From Vitreoscilla sp. (GTDB lineage: Bacteria > Pseudomonadota > Gammaproteobacteria > Burkholderiales > Neisseriaceae): a stretch of DNA of 10,367 nt. Shown here in pieces: positions 6,711 through 10,367 of this stretch. Position numbers and translations under genes: made by a program. Numbering within the stretch: position 1 is the first letter of the stretch; every line of letters begins with the position of its first letter. Under the pieces are notes generated by a model. That model was not told the origin of the DNA. It was given only the letters and a program-made list of their open reading frames with translations, and made no database searches. The DNA lies in NCBI GenBank assembly GCA_030150505.1, contig JASLFS010000041.1, positions 1 through 10,367 on the forward strand. The letters are read 5' to 3'.

Positions 6711-8285
6711 TTAGATTTTTACATCGCGATCAAAATCAAAAATATGACCATCAAAATCTCGGATTATCCTAGGTTTGTTTTGATTGTTCTCAAAAAAATT
6801 ACAACCCTTTAATTTATCAGATGAAATTAAACCAATCTTGAGTTGGGTATCAAGAAAACATTCACTGGTAACCCGTTGGTTTCTATTTTTATTTAATAAT
6901 GCGACTTTGTCGCTGAAATGATTTAAATACTGATTATTAAACCAAAATAGCGTAGCAATATTATAGTTAGCTTTGGTTCGAGCAGCATACAAAGAATGTC
7001 CATCTTCATAAATGGCAATACCATGATCAGAAATAAAGCTCAAAGAAGCCAATCCTTTTTCTTCTTTTAAAATATTTATAAAATCAAATAATTGCTTATC
7101 AAGTGAATATAAAACAGAATTAGCATAATCATTTTCTAGCTTTTCTTTATCAGCTACCGTGGGCGTTGAATAGGTATCATGTGTGAAAGTCGGTGTGAAC
7201 TTTCTATATTTCTCTGGATAGCGATCATGAAATAGCCAGTGGCTGCCAATTGTTTTGTAAACGATTAATTTTTTCTTGCTAGGGGAAGAAAGGATATTTT
7301 TTAACGTTTTGGTTTCAATGGCGGTTGGTGTTTGGATATAATGATCCGCTTCACTCGCCATCATGCTAATTTCATTATTAACGGTGTGGTTTTGAGCCAA
7401 ATAGGATACATACCAAGTTTCAAATCCTGCTTCTTTGTAGGCAGATATAATAGATGTTTCGCCGATAAAAGAATCATCATGTACGTTCTTTCTCGACATT
7501 ATCAAGGGTGTCGAGCTTAAAGTGTGATTGGCTTGGGAAATGGTATTGGTAAAGCTAATAATATTTGTTGTCGATAGCAGTGGCGTTGTGTTTTTTTGAT
7601 AGCCATTAATGCCTAAATAATCTCCTCGATGGGCTTCTCCTAAAAATAAAATCACAGTTTGTTTTTCATTTTCAAAATCGCCATCAACCTGGCTGTCCCA
7701 ATGAAAGTTTTTTTTGGCTTCTAGTGCTTGTATATTTTTAGCAAGGGTATTTTTATATGCGTATAGAGCAGAAGCAAATTTGTTCAGTGGGTTGTCGCTG
7801 TGCCAAAAGAAAATAATTAAGGCAATTATGCTAATGGATAAGAGAATAGGTTGGTATCTATTGCGATTTGGCTGAGATTGAATCGGGATAAATATTAAAA
7901 TTGCATTCAATAAAGATAGGATTAAGCCAATTGATTCTTCCATGGTGAAGTACAAGGTACTTTTAACTTCAATCGGATTGGTATCCGCCACAATACTCAT
8001 AATAACGTTTGAAACATCATGGAAATACCAAGTGGTAAATCGAAAAGTAATGATATCAATGACTGAGAATAAGAGCATTAAACACAAAAGTATATGGGTG
8101 ATAATTTTGGTTTTGTGATTGAAAAAATTAGTCACCATTAAGATTAAAAATAAAGGAATGATTAATTTTAATGGCCAGATATTTTTTTCATTTATTAAAT
8201 AAATTATGCCGAGCAACACGGGTATTATTTTGTAGTTGAATATGAATCTTTTTAATAGATTCATGCTTGATAATATTGAAGGCAT
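6711..8285 (-). CDS. Phosphoethanolamine transferase-like membrane enzyme (sulfatase/alkaline phosphatase fold, EptA/CptA type)
   Basis: A 524-residue inner-membrane protein. About five transmembrane helices fill residues 15-165 (21-31, 40-55, 61-80, 115-135, 147-161), followed by a periplasmic catalytic domain. Motifs in order: FLGEAHRGDYLGINGY (214-229), with Glu217 as metal ligand; Thr255 in NHTLSSTP, aligning without gaps to the MCR-1 nucleophile Thr285; VYKTIGSHW (342-350), with His349; SDHG with Asp420-His421. The usual later His (MCR-1 His478) is Tyr433 here, with a His at 430. Family members move phosphoethanolamine from phosphatidylethanolamine to lipid A, LPS core or other acceptors, often lowering binding of cationic peptides. 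The acceptor cannot be told from sequence. It is transcribed alone and divergently from the gtr cluster. The start is not supported by a Shine-Dalgarno; Met8 is an alternative. Confidence 0.87.
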   Translation of the reverse strand: MPSILSSMNLLKRFIFNYKIIPVLLGIIYLINEKNIWPLKLIIPLFLILMVTNFFNHKTKIITHILLCLMLLFSVIDIITFRFTTWYFHDVSNVIMSIVADTNPIEVKSTLYFTMEESIGLILSLLNAILIFIPIQSQPNRNRYQPILLSISIIALIIFFWHSDNPLNKFASALYAYKNTLAKNIQALEAKKNFHWDSQVDGDFENEKQTVILFLGEAHRGDYLGINGYQKNTTPLLSTTNIISFTNTISQANHTLSSTPLIMSRKNVHDDSFIGETSIISAYKEAGFETWYVSYLAQNHTVNNEISMMASEADHYIQTPTAIETKTLKNILSSPSKKKLIVYKTIGSHWLFHDRYPEKYRKFTPTFTHDTYSTPTVADKEKLENDYANSVLYSLDKQLFDFINILKEEKGLASLSFISDHGIAIYEDGHSLYAARTKANYNIATLFWFNNQYLNHFSDKVALLNKNRNQRVTSECFLDTQLKIGLISSDKLKGCNFFENNQNKPRIIRDFDGHIFDFDRDVKI

Positions 8286-8734
8286 AATTCATTTGTCATT
8301 ATTAAAAAGATGGGTATTTTAATATATGATTTATGAATAATATAAAAATCTTTAAATTAATTTACATTCCTGTGGCTTGTTTAATAAAAAATAGCATTCT
8401 CAATCTCTAACTTTTAGCAAAGAAAGAGAATGAAGAATAAATGTGATATTTATTGCTACATCATTCATTTTCTAAATCATGATAATATTTTTTTACTTTG
8501 CGAGATGAATCAATTAGTAATGTATTTTTGATTCAATAATCAATATATTCAATGTGTTATATTTTTAATATAAGAGTGGTTTAACTTGATAAATATTTTA
8601 ACTGATAGGCGATATGGCTTGAATGGATAGATAACAATATTTTTCACATTTATTGTGATTTGTTATTTTGTTATCGAATTGCCATCTAGGATAAAGTACA
8701 ATTGAATTTTTTATAAAAATAGCATTTGTATATT
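8286..8734. other. AT-rich divergent intergenic region
   Basis: This 449-bp stretch separates the divergent transferase and gtr genes and must hold both promoters, but the base bias gives too many weak matches to choose one. The clearest structure is CATTCTC (8395-8401) paired with GAGAATG (8426-8432). I see no coding frame, tRNA or attachment-site repeat. Confidence 0.4.
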
Positions 8735-8908
8735 ATGTTTTTGAAATATTTTTCAATTGGAATTGTTAACACTGTATTGCATTGGCTCATGTTCTCAATA
8801 TGTTTTTTTATCATATCAGCTAATCAAGCAACTTCTAACTTAGTTGCTTTTTTAGTAGCAGTAACTTTTTCTTTTTTTATGAAACAGTTAGAAATGCCGA
8901 ATTTCTAA
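8735..8908 (+). pseudogene. gtrA: gtrA, truncated (GtrA-family bactoprenol-glucose flippase)
   Basis: The frame begins MFLKYFSIGIVNTVLHWLMF and continues through LVAFLVAVTFSFFM, the first two transmembrane segments of GtrA, which proposedly flips undecaprenyl-phosphate-glucose across the inner membrane. Homology stops at about 8881. The next nine codons are out-of-frame gtrB sequence, ending at TAA (8906-8908). About 49 of the usual roughly 120 residues remain, so the four-helix protein cannot form. The ATG at 8735 matches the family N-terminus; the upstream in-frame TTG (8726) is less likely. No clear Shine-Dalgarno is seen. The break coincides with a TTTTTTTATGAA sequence shared with gtrB. 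Confidence 0.82.
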
Positions 8909-9738
8909 AACCATATACTATTGAGATTGTTTTTATTAACGATGGTAGTAGTGACCATACTGAGCTATTAATTAATGACTTAGAAAAATCTGATTCTTTA
9001 GTTAAAGCTTTAAGTTTTACACGTAATTTTGGTAAGGAGTCTGCATTATTTGCTGGGTTGGAGCATGCAACTGGTGATGCCGTTATTCCTATTGATGTGG
9101 ACTTACAAGACCCTATTGAAGTTATTCCTGAATTAATTGATAAGTGGGAAGAAGGATTTGATGTTGTTTTAGCAAAACGGATTGATAGATCGTCGGATAG
9201 CCCGCTAAAACGTAAGTCTGCAGAATTATTCTATAAACTTCATAATAAAATAAGTCGACCAAAAATTGAAGAGAATGTAGGCGATTTCAGATTAATGTCT
9301 CGAGAAGTGGTTGAAAATATCAAACAACTTCCAGAGCGAAATTTATTCATGAAGGGCATTCTGTCATGGGTTGGTGGCAGGACAGGAATCGTTGAATATA
9401 CTCGTGCAGAACGCTCTGCCGGAACCACTAAATTTAATGGTTGGAAACTTTGGAATCTGGCTTTGGAAGGTATTACGAGTTTTTCAACTGCACCATTACG
9501 CATTTGGACTTATTTGGGTTTATTCGTTGCTAGTTTATCGTTTATCTATGGCTCATACATGATTATTAATAAACTTATTTTTGGCAACCCAGTTCCTGGT
9601 TACCCGTCATTACTGGTGTCCATCTTATTTCTTGGTGGAGTTCAACTGATTGGGATTGGTGTACTAGGTGAATATTTGGGACGCATCTATTTAGAAACAA
9701 AGCAAAGACCTAAATTTATTTTAAAAAGAAAAAAATGA
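8878..9738 (+). pseudogene. gtrB: gtrB, 5'-truncated (bactoprenol glucosyltransferase)
   Basis: GtrB transfers glucose from UDP-glucose to undecaprenyl phosphate at the inner membrane, feeding O-antigen/LPS glucosylation. Recognisable GtrB sequence starts at 8878 (YETVRNAEF, then IEIVFINDGSSD) and runs to the stop. It includes the DVDLQDPIEV acid motif (about 9096-9125), VGDFRLMSREVV, RNLFMKGILSWVGG, STAPLRIWTYLG and two C-terminal transmembrane segments. About 286 residues remain; the roughly 20 N-terminal residues with the start codon and the VVPVFNEE UDP-sugar motif are missing. The frame is open back to 8839 without ATG; the first ATG is 9058, which would drop a third of the catalytic domain. 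The rest is intact, so the lesion is probably recent. The frame lies -1 relative to gtrA. The protein looks much like phage/enterobacterial serotype-conversion GtrB, suggesting horizontal origin. Confidence 0.85.
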
Positions 9739-10367
9739 TTAATAAAATTAATAAAAACACACTGATTACTTTATTTTTTATTTCTAGTATGTATTTATTG
9801 CCCATTATTTTGGCCAATGTGTACTATATTGATGATATGGGAAGGATAAAGGACGGATATGGCTGGGATCGTGATGGGCGATTCATTGCTAGTTATTTTT
9901 CTGAGTTGTTGTCATTTAATCAATGGACGACATCCTTTTTTCCATATTCTCAATTGATTGCGGGCTTTATTACAGCCATAAGTGGTCTGATTATATGTGA
10001 CATATTAGATTTAAGGTCGAATAAAAATTATTTATTAATTTCATTATTGTTTTTAACATCTCCTTTTTATTTGGAAAATTTAGCCCACCGTTATGATTCT
10101 ATTTATATGGCTTTATCAATATTTTTTGCGGTGATGCCATTTTTATTTTGGAAGAGTAGGAGATTTATACCGATTGGGGTTCTCTCAGTATTTTTAATTT
10201 TTGGTTTGTATCAAACGACAGCAATGATGTTTGTTGCTTGTATGTTTTTAATGCAAATATATTTTGTATTAACTCAGCAAAAAATAGAATGGAAACTCGC
10301 TGTATACACAATAATTTCTTTTATTGCGGCTTACTTTTTTTATAAAGTATTTTTAGCTATTTTAAAT
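9735..10367 (+). CDS. GtrII-type O-antigen/LPS glucosyltransferase, 3' end cut by window edge
   Basis: The frame starts at an ATG overlapping the gtrB stop (ATGA, 9735-9738) and is open for 211 codons to the edge. It is a polytopic membrane protein: helix 1 about 11-28, then a periplasmic-type loop with YYIDDMGR (30-37; acidic Asp33-Asp34) and GWDRDGRF (43-50), then further helices (73-91, 99-109, 126-140, 147-180, 188-209). LENLAHRYDS (113-122) and YQTTA (159-163) fit the GtrII family. These serotype-specific enzymes take glucose from undecaprenyl-phosphate-glucose and attach it to the O-antigen or LPS in the periplasm. This is the third gene of the classical gtrA-gtrB-gtr(type) order. With gtrA and gtrB broken it would lack its donor unless another copy exists. 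Translation was probably coupled to gtrB; only an A-rich AAAGAAAA lies upstream. Confidence 0.82.
   Translation, partial: MINKINKNTLITLFFISSMYLLPIILANVYYIDDMGRIKDGYGWDRDGRFIASYFSELLSFNQWTTSFFPYSQLIAGFITAISGLIICDILDLRSNKNYLLISLLFLTSPFYLENLAHRYDSIYMALSIFFAVMPFLFWKSRRFIPIGVLSVFLIFGLYQTTAMMFVACMFLMQIYFVLTQQKIEWKLAVYTIISFIAAYFFYKVFLAILN

Noticed and set aside
6659..6772. 37-codon plus-strand frame starting at 6659
   Set aside because: No Shine-Dalgarno, and half of it is antisense to the end of the transferase gene.
7332..7520. Plus-strand 62-codon frame inside the transferase gene
   Set aside because: Antisense shadow of the conserved catalytic domain, with no start signal or family resemblance.
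7610..7640. Loss of the catalytic nucleophile in the transferase because GEAHRGD has Ala where EptA has GET
   Set aside because: That Thr is not the nucleophile. Aligning onward, Thr255 in NHTLSSTP falls exactly on the MCR-1 Thr285 position, so the nucleophile is present.
9240..9503. Minus-strand 87-codon frame inside gtrB
   Set aside because: Shadow of strongly conserved GtrB sequence, without a ribosome binding site.
9371..9562. Plus-strand 63-codon frame in another frame of gtrB
   Set aside because: Overlaps the GtrB coding frame, which carries the recognisable motifs; no independent support.
9058..9738. A functional glycosyltransferase starting at ATG 9058
   Set aside because: GtrB homology continues upstream to 8878, so the ATG is an internal Met; a product from it would lack the nucleotide-sugar-binding part.
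1..10367. CRISPR arrays, tRNA or rRNA genes
   Set aside because: No regularly spaced repeat series, cloverleaf-like gene or rRNA sequence is visible on either strand.

Overview
The window is AT-rich bacterial DNA, probably from a Gram-negative proteobacterium. It encodes a periplasmic chaperone-usher fimbria, a lipoprotein with a lipobox, a phosphoethanolamine-transferase-like enzyme and a Gtr-type O-antigen/LPS modification cluster, all of which need an outer membrane. I cannot name the genus. Protein style and base composition fit Moraxellaceae or Neisseriaceae-like bacteria. A single 9-base match to the neisserial DNA-uptake core at 5568-5576 is only a weak hint.

Positions 1-4880 (minus strand) hold a fimbrial operon in the order major pilin, chaperone, usher, second chaperone; the second chaperone runs off the left edge. 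A perfect 9-bp hairpin with a U-run lies between pilin and first chaperone and probably sets the high pilin:chaperone ratio. The chaperone-usher gap (3238-3563) carries a decayed C-terminal fragment of an IS5-type transposase ending just upstream of the usher start. Positions 4881-5833 are a long, extremely AT-rich gene-free stretch that must contain the fimbrial promoter.

Positions 5834-6365 hold a small lipoprotein that looks like an MliC-type lysozyme inhibitor (plus strand), a bidirectional terminator, and a convergent 25-codon basic mini-ORF with a good ribosome binding site (minus strand).

Positions 6711-8285 (minus) encode a membrane-anchored sulfatase-fold phosphoethanolamine transferase homologue. 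Divergent from it, positions 8735-10367 (plus) hold a gtrA-gtrB-GtrII glucosylation cluster. Here gtrA is cut short and gtrB has lost its start and its nucleotide-sugar-binding N-terminus. Both are joined at one point inside a shared short sequence, which reads as a deletion. The third gene starts intact, overlaps gtrB by ATGA, and runs off the right edge.

The common theme is the cell surface: adhesion (fimbria), lysozyme defence (lipoprotein), and lipid A/LPS or O-antigen modification. Two sites show decay, the IS scar in the fimbrial operon and the gtrAB deletion. I do not see a clearly new system; the most interesting points are the gtrA/gtrB junction on a T7 run, the IS scar before the usher, the pilin attenuator and the mini-ORF.
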